Both the position numbers and the translations under genes were made by a program. This document shows, piece by piece, positions 1 to 7,910 of a DNA stretch of 64,000 nucleotides (position 1 is its first letter; every line of letters begins with the position of its first letter). Source of the DNA: JABFRZ01 sp964631945 (lineage in GTDB: Bacteria > Planctomycetota > UBA1135 > GCA-002686595); the NCBI GenBank assembly GCA_964631945.1, contig CAZWAY010000007.1, positions 41,445-105,444 of the forward strand. Reading direction: 5' to 3'. A model generated the notes under the pieces. That model had not been told where the DNA came from. It ran no database searches and worked only from the letters and a program-made list of their open reading frames with translations.

Positions 1-1758
1 GGCCTTCTCGGTCTGCAAGCCCCCGAGGTCGGTCGGGTTCTGCGGCATGTACACGTTGGGATTGGCGGCGGTCGGTTGAGGCCAAGCCAGCGCGCCCTCA
101 CCGCCTCCGCGCAGAGTGGCACCGGGAGCGATGGTGCTCGGGAAGAGGACCCCTGCGCCGTTCTGGCCATTGACGAAGACGTAGGTCGCCGGATCGCGCA
201 CGTTCGAAGGCCCCACGCCCGGATTGGGCTCGCCTCCGATGGGCACGTTGTTGAAGGTGCCCGCGAAGGCCAATCCGTCGGGGCGGCTGCCGCCCCGACC
301 GCCCGCCCCGCCGCTCGGCCCCGAGGCTCCCCCTGCGCCGCCCGCGAGGAAATCCGACCGCTGGAGACGGCCGCTCGTGCCCGAGACGTCGATCACGCCG
401 GAGACCTGGGCCTCTCCGCGCACGTAGAGGCGCGCCGGCTTGCTGCCCTTGAAGCGCAGGACCCCGCCCGAATCCACGCGCAGGCGCGCGAACTCGAAGA
501 TGCCGTCGGTGATCACCAGGTTGACCGGTCGGTCGATCACGTTGGCGGGGTTGAAGGTCTCGAGCGAAAGCCCGGAGAAGTCCTCCGAGTCGGTGTCGAG
601 CTCGACGACCGAGCCGGGGGCCACGATCAGGTCCCCGAGACGTCCCGAGCCCCCGCCGACTCCCGGCGCGAGGATGCCGTTCCCCCAGGGGCTGCCGCTG
701 CGGGCGGCATCCTCTCCGGAGTTGTCCGGGAAGACCTCGCTCACGACCAGCGGATCCTGCGGGATCTGCTCGGAGGTGAAGGCGATCGCGCCCGGGTTGA
801 CCAGGAGCTGGCCGCCGATGTCGGAGATCTGCGACGACAGATCGAGCACGACCTTGCGCAGGTTGAGGGCGTCGGATCCGGCCGAGGGTAGCCCGCCCGA
901 CGGCGTGAAGATCACCGTGGTGCGCAGCGAGAGCTGGTCGATCGTCACCGAGAACGCGCCAGAGATGCGCACGCGGTCGTTGGTGGTCGTCAGGTTGCCG
1001 TCCGCGTCGACGAAGGCGCGGATGAAGCTCGAGCTGCCCGTGACCGGGTTGGCGAGCGTGGCCGGGTTCATCACGTCGTCGAACACCAGCCGCACGGGAG
1101 TCGCACGGAACACGTTGGTCGCGCCGGGAGCGGGGAAGTTGAGCTGGAAGGCGTTGGGCTGACCGTTCGCGTCGTAGCCGGTGACGCGGTCGATGGTGAC
1201 CGCCACGCGCGGCCGTCCGGGCTTCGGATCGGCGATGCCCGACGCCATCAGCGTGCACTGCAAGCGAGTGGTGTTGGGCGTGCCGACGAGGTTGCGGATG
1301 TAGGGTCCGAGCGGGTCGAGCACGAGCCCCGGGACCTTCAGCTGGTACGAGCGCCCCTCGCTCAGACCGAAGATCGGGTTCCCGGTCGAGTCGAAGGTGA
1401 GCTGGGGCCGGTAGATCAGGACCCGCGCATCACGGCTGTCTAGGGCAAAGGTCCCGGCCGGGGTCTTGCCCGTCCCGAGCTCGACCATCTGGAAGGTGTT
1501 GTTGGTGACCGTGATCGGGTCCACCGGGCTCGAGAAGGTCACGCGGACCTCCTGGTTCACCTTGACGTTGGTCACCCCGCAGCTGACCTGCGCCCCGGGA
1601 TTGCCGGCCGAATCGCTGCACGACAGCGAGCACGACTGGATCGTCATGCCCGAGCCGAAACCGGAAGAGCCCCCCCCTCCGCCCCCGCAGCCGGCCGCCC
1701 CGGCCAGCACGACGAGCACCAGGAACCGACCCCAGGCGGGAGCAGGCAGCACGATCAT
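1..1758 (-). CDS. Large secreted lipoprotein, family A, 3' end cut by the window edge
   Basis: An open frame runs from an ATG at 1758 off the left edge without a stop, giving at least 586 residues. The start has a classic lipoprotein signal: a short charged/hydrophobic N-terminus (VLVVLAGAAGC), then a Gly tract directly after the Cys. Residues about 30-150 look like a bacterial Ig-like (Big_5-type) domain with the pattern 'VKVNQEVRVTFSSPVDP'. Residues about 470-490 are Gly-rich (GGAGGASGPSGGAGG). The same order, Cys-Gly tract, Ig-like domain, long beta-rich region, Gly-rich block, is seen in the genes at 14930 and 18343, so I place it in the same paralogue family. Exact function is unknown; an outer-membrane or surface-exposed adhesin or matrix protein is the likely class. 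Confidence 0.85.
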   Translation of the reverse strand, partial: MIVLPAPAWGRFLVLVVLAGAAGCGGGGGGSSGFGSGMTIQSCSLSCSDSAGNPGAQVSCGVTNVKVNQEVRVTFSSPVDPITVTNNTFQMVELGTGKTPAGTFALDSRDARVLIYRPQLTFDSTGNPIFGLSEGRSYQLKVPGLVLDPLGPYIRNLVGTPNTTRLQCTLMASGIADPKPGRPRVAVTIDRVTGYDANGQPNAFQLNFPAPGATNVFRATPVRLVFDDVMNPATLANPVTGSSSFIRAFVDADGNLTTTNDRVRISGAFSVTIDQLSLRTTVIFTPSGGLPSAGSDALNLRKVVLDLSSQISDIGGQLLVNPGAIAFTSEQIPQDPLVVSEVFPDNSGEDAARSGSPWGNGILAPGVGGGSGRLGDLIVAPGSVVELDTDSEDFSGLSLETFNPANVIDRPVNLVITDGIFEFARLRVDSGGVLRFKGSKPARLYVRGEAQVSGVIDVSGTSGRLQRSDFLAGGAGGASGPSGGAGGRGGSRPDGLAFAGTFNNVPIGGEPNPGVGPSNVRDPATYVFVNGQNGAGVLFPSTIAPGATLRGGGEGALAWPQPTAANPNVYMPQNPTDLGGLQTEKA

Positions 1759-2127
1759 GGGCAGCTTGGAAAGGCGTCGATCCGAGGAAGATGCCGGCGT
1801 CCGGCACGGCGCCGCCGCGGCCGGGCGGGTCGGAGGGGCCGGGCGACGGGGCGATTCGAGGCTGGGCACTATAAAGGCCACGGACGAAGGACCGCCAGGG
1901 TTTCCGCGCCCGCAGAGCACCCCGTCCATACAAACGATGTGCCCCGGGTTACCTGCCTTCGAGGGCAACCTGGGCTGGCCTCCGTGACCCGCTCGCTCCG
2001 TTCGAGCGCTCCCGCACGTTCCTTCTGCGCGGACTCGGGGTAGAAAGGCGCTCCGTGCGAAACGGCACGCTGGTCGCAGACACTACCCATGAACTCGTTT
2101 CCTCCGCCCCTCCTCCCGCACAGGTCC
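1759..2127. other. Divergent intergenic region
   Basis: About 370 bases separate two divergently read lipoprotein genes, so promoters for both must lie here. The only AT-rich hexamer I see is TATAAA/TTTATA at about 1870, which could be a -10 element on either strand, but neither strand has a convincing -35 at the right spacing. An imperfect hairpin (CCCGGGTT ... AACCTGGG) lies near 1942-1975. No gene is supported in this stretch. Confidence 0.4.
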
Positions 2128-2955
2128 ATGGGCAAGCCTACCCTCTTCCTCGCCCTGCTCCTTCCCCTCTGGAGTGGCGCGTGTGACCAGCCGCGCGCGA
2201 GCGACGGCCCACAACCCGCGCGCGAGATCCGCGACCTGATGACCGCCCTGACCCCGCCGCCGGCGACGGCGATCCCGGTCGTCAAGAGCGAGTTCTACGC
2301 CAACCGCAAGCGCAGTCTGGAGCGCCTGCGCGCCGCGAGCCCGGCCCACGGGCTCGAGGCCCTGCGCGTCCTGCGCGAGGAACCGCCCACGCTGCCCGAG
2401 GTGCGCGCGGGCCTGCTCGACGTCGGCGCGCACGCCGCGCCCGAAGCCGCGAGCGAGTTGCTGGTGCAGCTGACGACCACCTTCGGCGAGGACCTGTACG
2501 TGCGCAACGTCGCGACCCAGCTGCTGGGCGAATGTGTCCCCACGAAGGCCATCGAAGTGCTCGAGCCCATCCTGCGCGAGCGCTACGACGACCGCACCTA
2601 CCCGCCCGAGGAGCGTCTGCTCGAGGCCTGGCTGACCGCCAACGAGAAGCTGCACCTCGATCCCGTGCCGCTGCTCGTGCTGGTGGGCACCGACCTGAAC
2701 CGCCCGATGGACGTGCGCCACCGCGCCACCAAGGCGCTCGCCCGGTTCCCTTCCGAGCAGGGCCGTCAGGCGCTCGAGAACATCCTGGTGGAGTCGAGCG
2801 GTAACGGCTACATCCGCCGCCTGGCGCTGCAGTCCCTGCGCGCGAGCCTGCCCCAGGAGCGCTTCTGCGAACTGGCCCGGCGCGTCCAGGGGCGCGAGTC
2901 GGACCCGGACTTCATCGTCTACATCCAGAGCCACCTGGACAGCGCCTGTCGATGA
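2128..2955 (+). CDS. HEAT-repeat-like lipoprotein
   Basis: The protein is about 275 residues. I start it at the ATG whose product begins MGKPTLFLALLLPLW and runs into SGAC, a plausible lipoprotein signal. A start 13 codons upstream (2089) is also open but would put charged and proline residues ahead of the signal. The body is helical with repeating blocks such as 'EVRAGLLDVGAHAAPEAASELL' style helices, 'RNVATQLLGE', 'RHRATKALARFPSEQGRQALENIL' and 'IRRLALQSLRASL'. These resemble HEAT/armadillo-like repeats, a protein-protein interaction scaffold. The stop overlaps the tatD start by four bases (ATGA), so the two are translated together. Specific role unknown. Confidence 0.7.
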   Translation: MGKPTLFLALLLPLWSGACDQPRASDGPQPAREIRDLMTALTPPPATAIPVVKSEFYANRKRSLERLRAASPAHGLEALRVLREEPPTLPEVRAGLLDVGAHAAPEAASELLVQLTTTFGEDLYVRNVATQLLGECVPTKAIEVLEPILRERYDDRTYPPEERLLEAWLTANEKLHLDPVPLLVLVGTDLNRPMDVRHRATKALARFPSEQGRQALENILVESSGNGYIRRLALQSLRASLPQERFCELARRVQGRESDPDFIVYIQSHLDSACR

Positions 2956-3722
2956 TCACCGACAGCCACGCACACCTCTACTGGAAGGACTTCGACCAGG
3001 ATCGCGCGGCCGTGCTGGCGCGCGCGCGCGCGGCGGGCGTGGCGCGCATGGTGGTGGTCGGGACCGATCTGGCGAGTTCGCGCGCGGCCCTGGCCCTTTG
3101 CGCGGGCGAGCCCGGGCTCTTCCCCACCGCCGGGATCCATCCGCACGACGCTGCCGGCGCGACCCCGTCCGAGCGCGCCGAGATCGAGGCGCTGTGCCGG
3201 CGCCCGGAGTGCGTGGGCGTGGGCGAGACCGGGCTCGACTGGTTCAAGAACCACTCCCCGCGCGTCGCGCAGCTCGAGAGCTTCCTGTGGCAGCTCGAGC
3301 TCGCGTGCGCGCTCGACAAGCCGGTCGTGATCCACTGCCGCGACGCGCACGACGACACGCTGCGCTGCCTGGCTCAGTTCCCGCGCGTGCGCGGCGTGAT
3401 GCACTGCTACTCGATGGGTCCGGCGGAGCTCCCGCCGTACCTCGCCGCGGGGCTGTTCATCTCGTTCTCGGGCGTGGTCACCTACCCGAAGAACGACGCC
3501 AATCGCGCGGCCGCGGCCGAGGTGCCGCTCGAGCGCCTGCTGGTCGAGACCGACTGCCCCTACCTCGCGCCCCAGGGCCGGCGCGGCAAGCGCAACGAGC
3601 CGGCCAACGTGCTGGCGGTGCTGGAGGAACTGGCGCGCGTGCGCGCGACCAGCGTCGCGGAGCTCGCGCGTGCGACCAGCGCCAACGCCGCCGCCCTGTT
3701 CGGCCTGCCCGAGGACTCCTGA
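2952..3722 (+). CDS. tatD: TatD family metal-dependent DNase
   Basis: 256 residues, normal length for TatD, a TIM-barrel metallohydrolase with 3'-5' exonuclease activity on DNA or RNA. All family metal ligands are visible: the DSHAHL motif (His6, His8), Glu92 in GVGETGLDW, His128 in VVIHCRDA, His151 in GVMHCYS and Asp201 in LVETDCPYLAP. The start codon lies inside the upstream lipoprotein's stop (ATGA overlap), which implies translational coupling. In other bacteria tatD often sits near tRNA synthetase or DNA polymerase genes; here its partner is an unrelated lipoprotein gene. Identity is firm, the biological substrate is not. Confidence 0.95.
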   Translation: MITDSHAHLYWKDFDQDRAAVLARARAAGVARMVVVGTDLASSRAALALCAGEPGLFPTAGIHPHDAAGATPSERAEIEALCRRPECVGVGETGLDWFKNHSPRVAQLESFLWQLELACALDKPVVIHCRDAHDDTLRCLAQFPRVRGVMHCYSMGPAELPPYLAAGLFISFSGVVTYPKNDANRAAAAEVPLERLLVETDCPYLAPQGRRGKRNEPANVLAVLEELARVRATSVAELARATSANAAALFGLPEDS

Positions 3723-3740
3723 GGGTCGCTTACGAAAGCA

Positions 3741-3776
3741 CGCGGGGCGCCGCCGATCGCTCGGCGACGCCCCGCG
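3741..3776. terminator. Hairpin between convergent tatD and pilin genes
   Basis: A perfect 9-bp outer stem (CGCGGGGCG with CGCCCCGCG) encloses a second 6-bp stem (CGCCGA with TCGGCG) and a 4-base loop. It lies 18 bases past the tatD stop and 23 bases past the pilin stop, so it can serve both strands. No long U-tract follows on either side; the minus strand continues TGCTTTCG. Bidirectional terminator is the likely role. Confidence 0.6.
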
Positions 3777-3799
3777 GATGGATCAGGCGAAGGTCAGGC

Positions 3800-4591
3800 C
3801 TAGTTGCCGACGATCGTCCAGACGTTGCCGTCGTTCGGCGTCAGGGCCTGGGCCGTGATGCCGAGGCTCGCGCCCATCCCGGTGATCGGACCGCCGGAAT
3901 CGAAGGCCGCATCGTAGGTCGGCATCGAGTTGAGGCCGTCGTACAGGATCGCCGTCTGCGCGGCGTTGGTGTTGTTGAGCGTCTGCAGCAGGTCGCCTTC
4001 CTGGTTGATGAAGAAGGCGCGGTTGCCCGTGGACTCCGGCGAAACCGGCCACGCATAGCAGCACCACAGGATCTCGGCGTTGTTGGGGTCGGGGTACGTG
4101 GCACCCACGAAACCGCCGACACCGTCCGGACCGTCTTCCGGGATACCCGGGATGTCGCCGGCCGTCGTCGCATCGGGCAGGTAGATCTTGAAGTAATAGC
4201 CGGCGCGCGTGACGACGGCTTCCCCGCCGGCCGCAGTCGTGATCACATCACCGAAGGCCGTGGGCAGGATCGCGGGATCCAGGATGGCGAGCGGGTCGAC
4301 GCCCGGGGCGTCCGCGGCCGCGTCGTAGATGCGCATGCCGGCGGTGCCGGCCATCTCGCCGAAGAAGCCGTACTCGCCGCCGCCGTCCGCGTCGGTGTCG
4401 ATCGCGCACGAGGACTGGAGCTGGGCCTGGGCAGAAGCGATCGAGCGCAGCGTCGCGATGGCAGCGTTCTCGTTCGCCGAGATCCGAGCGCTCATGAGCT
4501 TCGGAATGGCGATCGAGGCGATGATCGCGATGATGGCCACGACGATCATCAATTCGATCAGCGTGAAGCCGGAGTTTCTCTTGGTGTTCAT
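3800..4591 (-). CDS. Type IV pilin-like / pseudopilin major subunit
   Basis: 263 residues. The N-terminus MNTKRNSGFTLIELMIVVAIIAIIASIAIP is a textbook class III signal, with prepilin peptidase cleavage expected after Gly8, N-methylation of Phe9 and the conserved Glu at mature position 5. The hydrophobic helix is followed by a C-terminal globular domain longer than in typical pilins of about 150 residues. That domain contains a WCCYAW segment and aromatic-rich turns, and ends in VWTIVGN. It is not the planctomycete DUF1559 pilin type, since the H-X9-DG end is missing. It is the only pilin gene in the window, and it sits downstream of pilB-pilC on the same strand. GAGGA just before the start serves as ribosome binding site. 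Whether it forms a pilus or a secretion pseudopilus cannot be told. Confidence 0.9.
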   Translation of the reverse strand: MNTKRNSGFTLIELMIVVAIIAIIASIAIPKLMSARISANENAAIATLRSIASAQAQLQSSCAIDTDADGGGEYGFFGEMAGTAGMRIYDAAADAPGVDPLAILDPAILPTAFGDVITTAAGGEAVVTRAGYYFKIYLPDATTAGDIPGIPEDGPDGVGGFVGATYPDPNNAEILWCCYAWPVSPESTGNRAFFINQEGDLLQTLNNTNAAQTAILYDGLNSMPTYDAAFDSGGPITGMGASLGITAQALTPNDGNVWTIVGN

Positions 4592-4782
4592 GGTTCCTCA
4601 GGTTGTCTGTCCGTTGCCTTCGCTCCGCCCGTGGACAGCGCGGGTCGGTGGTCGTTGCCAGGACGCCGGAGGGTCTTCCCCGCCCTGCGATCGCAGCGCG
4701 GGTGATATCGGCCTCGTGTCGGGCGGCTCTTGAGGAGCGCCTGAACAATTCCGGTACGCGAGGGAGGGGAGAAGAGAAGACG

Positions 4783-4888
4783 CACCGCGGAGCCGCGGAG
4801 AGCGCGGAGGTGCGCGGAGAAGAGGGGAGGGGAGCCCGGAACTCTTTTCCTCTCCGTGCTCCTCCGCGCTCTCCGCGCCTCCGCGGTG
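4783..4888. repeat. Long imperfect inverted repeat in the pilin-pilC gap
   Basis: Two arms of about 40 bases, 4783-4824 and 4849-4888, are near-perfect reverse complements. Each arm is itself built from degenerate 8-10-base units of the form CGCGGAG (CCGCGGAG, CCGCGGAG, AGCGCGGAG, GTGCGCGGAG). Purine-rich and pyrimidine-rich flanks extend weaker pairing to about 4760-4911. The surrounding 4592-4913 gap holds no gene. It resembles the dispersed palindromic repeats found in gene-free gaps of many large bacterial genomes. It begins 25 bases past the pilC stop, so the transcript would fold into a strong hairpin separating pilC from pilin. Confidence 0.8.
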
Positions 4889-4913
4889 GCTCTTCCCTCT
4901 TCCTCTACTTGGC

Positions 4914-6170
4914 CTACTTGGCCGAGAGCTCGCCGATGATGTTCAGGATCGGCAGGAAGACCGACAGGATCACGACGCCCACGATGCCGCCCATGAAGCA
5001 GATCAGGAGCGGCTCGATCAGGCTGGTCAGCGACTTGATCGCGGCCTTGACCTGGCTGTCGTAGAACTCGGCGATCTTCTCGAGCAGGGCCTCGAGCGCG
5101 CCCGAGCGCTCGCCGATCGCGATCATGCGCACCACCATCGGCGGGAAGACCTTCGACTTGGAGAGCGGTTCGGACAGCATGTTGCCGTTGCGCACGCTGT
5201 CGCGCGACTTCTTGACCACGTCCGAGATGACCTGGTTGCCCGAGGTGTCCGCCACGATGTCGAGCGTGGCCATGATCGGCACGCCCGAGCGCACCAGGGT
5301 CGCGAAGGTGCGCGAGAAGCGCGCCAGACACACCTTGCGGGCCAGGGGCCCGAAGACGGGTGCACGCAGGGTGAAGTGGTCGAGCAAGAGCGCGCCCTTG
5401 GGCGTCTTCTTCAGGACCGTGAAGCCCGCCACCAACCCGGCCATGCCCACGAACACGAGGTACCACTTCGAGCGCAGCCAGTCGGAGATGGCCAGCGTGG
5501 TCTTGGTCAAGGCCGGCAGCTCGGCCCCCAGGCCGTCGAAGACCTCCTTGAAGCCGGGCACGACCCCGATCATCAGGAAGGCCGTGATCGAGAGCACCAG
5601 CACGAGCGAGATCACCGGGTAGGTCATGGCCGAGCGGATCTCGCGCTTGAGCTCCTCGCTGGCCTCGACGTAGTCCGCCAGGCGCTGCAGGATCACGTCC
5701 ATCTGGCCCGATGCCTCGCCGGCGGTGACCATGCTCACGTACAGCGGCGAGAAGGCCTTCGGGCAGGCGTTCATGGCGGCGGACAGGTCGGAGCCGCCGC
5801 GCAGCTCGGAGGCCAGCCGGTGACAGGTGGCCTTCATGCCGGGCGTCTCGGCCTGCTCGGCCAGGACCTCGATCGCCTCCAGCAGCGAGATGCCCGCGCT
5901 GATCATGGTCGAGAGCTGGCGCGTGAAGATCACCAGCTCGGTCTTGGTGGCGCTCGGCTTCTTGGAGAACAGGCCACCGCCGCCCTTACTCGAGCCCGAG
6001 GACGTCGACTTGCCGTCGGCCTTGGGCGACTTGCCACCCTCCTCGACCTTCAGGATGATCAGGTCGCGGCCGCGCAGCTGGTTGACGGCCTCGTTCTTGT
6101 CGTTCGCCTGGATCGAGCCCTGGATCGTCTTGCCGGACTTGTCCTTGGCTGCGTACTGGAAATTGGCCAC
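4914..6170 (-). CDS. pilC: Type IV pilus / type II secretion inner-membrane platform protein
   Basis: 418 residues, the usual length for PilC/GspF. Residues 1-45 match the short N-terminal segment typical of the family (FQYAAKDKSGKTIQGSI). A Ser/Gly-rich linker follows at 48-70, then the first T2SSF domain at about 80-205 and the second at about 285-407. Likely membrane helices are at about 186-207, 236-253 and 385-413. The platform couples the ATPase to pilin insertion or extraction. The gene follows pilB by 42 bases on the same strand, and the order pilT-pilB-pilC is a classic pilus operon. The protein could equally be named GspF; the pilT next door favours a pilus name. Confidence 0.93.
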   Translation of the reverse strand: MANFQYAAKDKSGKTIQGSIQANDKNEAVNQLRGRDLIILKVEEGGKSPKADGKSTSSGSSKGGGGLFSKKPSATKTELVIFTRQLSTMISAGISLLEAIEVLAEQAETPGMKATCHRLASELRGGSDLSAAMNACPKAFSPLYVSMVTAGEASGQMDVILQRLADYVEASEELKREIRSAMTYPVISLVLVLSITAFLMIGVVPGFKEVFDGLGAELPALTKTTLAISDWLRSKWYLVFVGMAGLVAGFTVLKKTPKGALLLDHFTLRAPVFGPLARKVCLARFSRTFATLVRSGVPIMATLDIVADTSGNQVISDVVKKSRDSVRNGNMLSEPLSKSKVFPPMVVRMIAIGERSGALEALLEKIAEFYDSQVKAAIKSLTSLIEPLLICFMGGIVGVVILSVFLPILNIIGELSAK

Positions 6171-6212
6171 CGTTCGGTCCTTTTGTGCGTCGCTGACAGG
6201 GGGGAGCGGGGG

Positions 6213-7910
6213 CTAGTCCCCCATCGTGATCCGCAGGACCTCTTCCAGGGACGTCTTGCCGCGCATGGCGTTCAGCACGCCGATGCGCCGCAGCGTGAGC
6301 ATCCCATCCTCGAGGCCCCGGTGCTTCATCTCGGCCACCGATCGACCCTCCACCACCATGCGCTTGAGGTCGTGCGAGAGCGGCAGGGTCTCGAGCAGCG
6401 CCATGCGCCCGCGGTAGCCGTTCTTGCAGCGCGGGCAACCGGCGATGTTCGGGCCGTACATCTGCAGGTCGGCGATCTCGGTCTCGAGCACGCCCACCGC
6501 CAGCAATTCCTTCTTGGGGATGTCGACCTGGACGCGGCAGTGCTCGCACAGCTTGCGCACCAGGCGCTGGGCCGCCACCAGGATCACCGAGCTCGACACC
6601 AGGTACGGGTCGATGCCCATGTCCACCAGCCGCGTGACGGCCTGCACCGCGTCGTTGGTGTGCAGGGTCGAGAGCACCAGGTGGCCCGTGAGCGCGGCTT
6701 TCACGCCGATCTCGGCCGTTTCCTTGTCGCGGATCTCGCCCACCAGGATCACGTCCGGGTCCTGGCGCAGGATCGAGCGCAACGCACCGGCGAAGGTCAG
6801 GCCGCGCTTGGGCGCGACCGGCACCTGGTTGATGCCGTTCATGCGGTACTCGACCGGGTCCTCGACCGTCACGACGTTGACGTCGATCGAGGCCACCTCG
6901 CTCATGGCCGCGTACAGCGTGGTCGACTTGCCGGAGCCGGTGGGACCGGTGACCAGCACCATCCCGTGCGGCGCGTTGACCGCATCGCGGAAGTCCTGCA
7001 GGCACTTGGGCTCGAAGCCCAGGGTGTCGAGCTTCACGGCCGTGCTGCCCTGATCGAGGATGCGCATCACGGCCTTCTCGCCGCCCACCACCGGCAGGGT
7101 CGAGAGACGGAAGTCGATGTTGCGGTTCTCGTAGCGGATCTGGAACTTGCCGTCCTGGGGCTCGAAGCGGATGGCGATGTCGAGGTTCGCCAGGATCTTC
7201 AGGCGCGAGAGCAGGGCCGGCAGCATGGCCTTGGGCGGGTTCATGGCCTCGACCAGGCAGCCGTCGATGCGGTAGCGCACGCGCACCGACTGGTTCATGG
7301 GCTCGACGTGGATGTCGGAGGCCTTCTCGCGCAGCGCGCGCAGGATGATGAGGTTGACCAGCTTGACGGCCGGGACGTCCTCCTTGCCGACGGCGGTGGC
7401 CGTCTCGAGCGACTCGACCGAGTCCTCCTCGGCGACCGAGATGTCCTGGGAGCTGACGCCCTCCAGCAGCTCGTCGACCTGCTGTTGATCGCGGTTGTAG
7501 ACCTGCTCCTGGGCGCGCCGGATGGCGGCCGGATAGCTCAGCACCGGACGCACGCGACAGCGTGACATCAGGTTCAGGTCGTCGAGCAACAGCACGTCGA
7601 ACGGATCCGAGATGACGACCGTCAGGTTGTCCCCGTTGCGCGCCAGCGGCAGGACGCAGTGCTCGGTGCACATCTCCTGGGGCAGGGCCTCGATCGCCTG
7701 CGGGTCGGGCTTGACGCGCGTCAGGTCCACGGGCGGAAGTCCCGAGGTCAGACCCAGCACCTCGAACAGACGCTCCTCGGTCACCGTGCCGCGTTCGAGC
7801 AGCACGTCGACCGGGGGCTTGCCGCTCTCGCGCGCGCTGTTCCAGTCGTCCTGGGTGGCCAGGCCGGCATCCACCAGGATGCTGCGGATCTTGCCCGAGA
7901 CGCGCACCAT
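6213..7910 (-). CDS. pilB: Type IV pilus assembly / type II secretion ATPase
   Basis: 565 residues. I start at the ATG whose first bases overlap the pilT stop (TGATG); a start 17 codons upstream lies inside pilT. The N-terminal T2SSE_N/MshEN-type domain spans about 1-145. The ATPase core carries Walker A GPTGSGKST (322-330), the Asp box TVEDPVEYR (348-356), Walker B VILVGEIRD (388-395) and the His box STLHTND (414-420). Two Cys pairs (455/458 and 492/495) form the zinc-binding knuckle of the GspE/PilB family. The hexamer powers pilin addition at the inner membrane through PilC. Its one-base overlap with pilT and closeness to pilC indicate a single operon. Confidence 0.95.
   Translation of the reverse strand: MVRVSGKIRSILVDAGLATQDDWNSARESGKPPVDVLLERGTVTEERLFEVLGLTSGLPPVDLTRVKPDPQAIEALPQEMCTEHCVLPLARNGDNLTVVISDPFDVLLLDDLNLMSRCRVRPVLSYPAAIRRAQEQVYNRDQQQVDELLEGVSSQDISVAEEDSVESLETATAVGKEDVPAVKLVNLIILRALREKASDIHVEPMNQSVRVRYRIDGCLVEAMNPPKAMLPALLSRLKILANLDIAIRFEPQDGKFQIRYENRNIDFRLSTLPVVGGEKAVMRILDQGSTAVKLDTLGFEPKCLQDFRDAVNAPHGMVLVTGPTGSGKSTTLYAAMSEVASIDVNVVTVEDPVEYRMNGINQVPVAPKRGLTFAGALRSILRQDPDVILVGEIRDKETAEIGVKAALTGHLVLSTLHTNDAVQAVTRLVDMGIDPYLVSSSVILVAAQRLVRKLCEHCRVQVDIPKKELLAVGVLETEIADLQMYGPNIAGCPRCKNGYRGRMALLETLPLSHDLKRMVVEGRSVAEMKHRGLEDGMLTLRRIGVLNAMRGKTSLEEVLRITMGD

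Noticed and set aside
1860..1880. TATAAA as a firm promoter
   Set aside because: No -35 with acceptable spacing on either strand, so it is only mentioned within the intergenic entry.
5376..7565. Long plus-strand open frame opposite pilC/pilB
   Set aside because: It is Arg/His/Leu-rich with no recognisable domain and is fully antisense to well-supported genes; such frames arise from third-codon GC bias.
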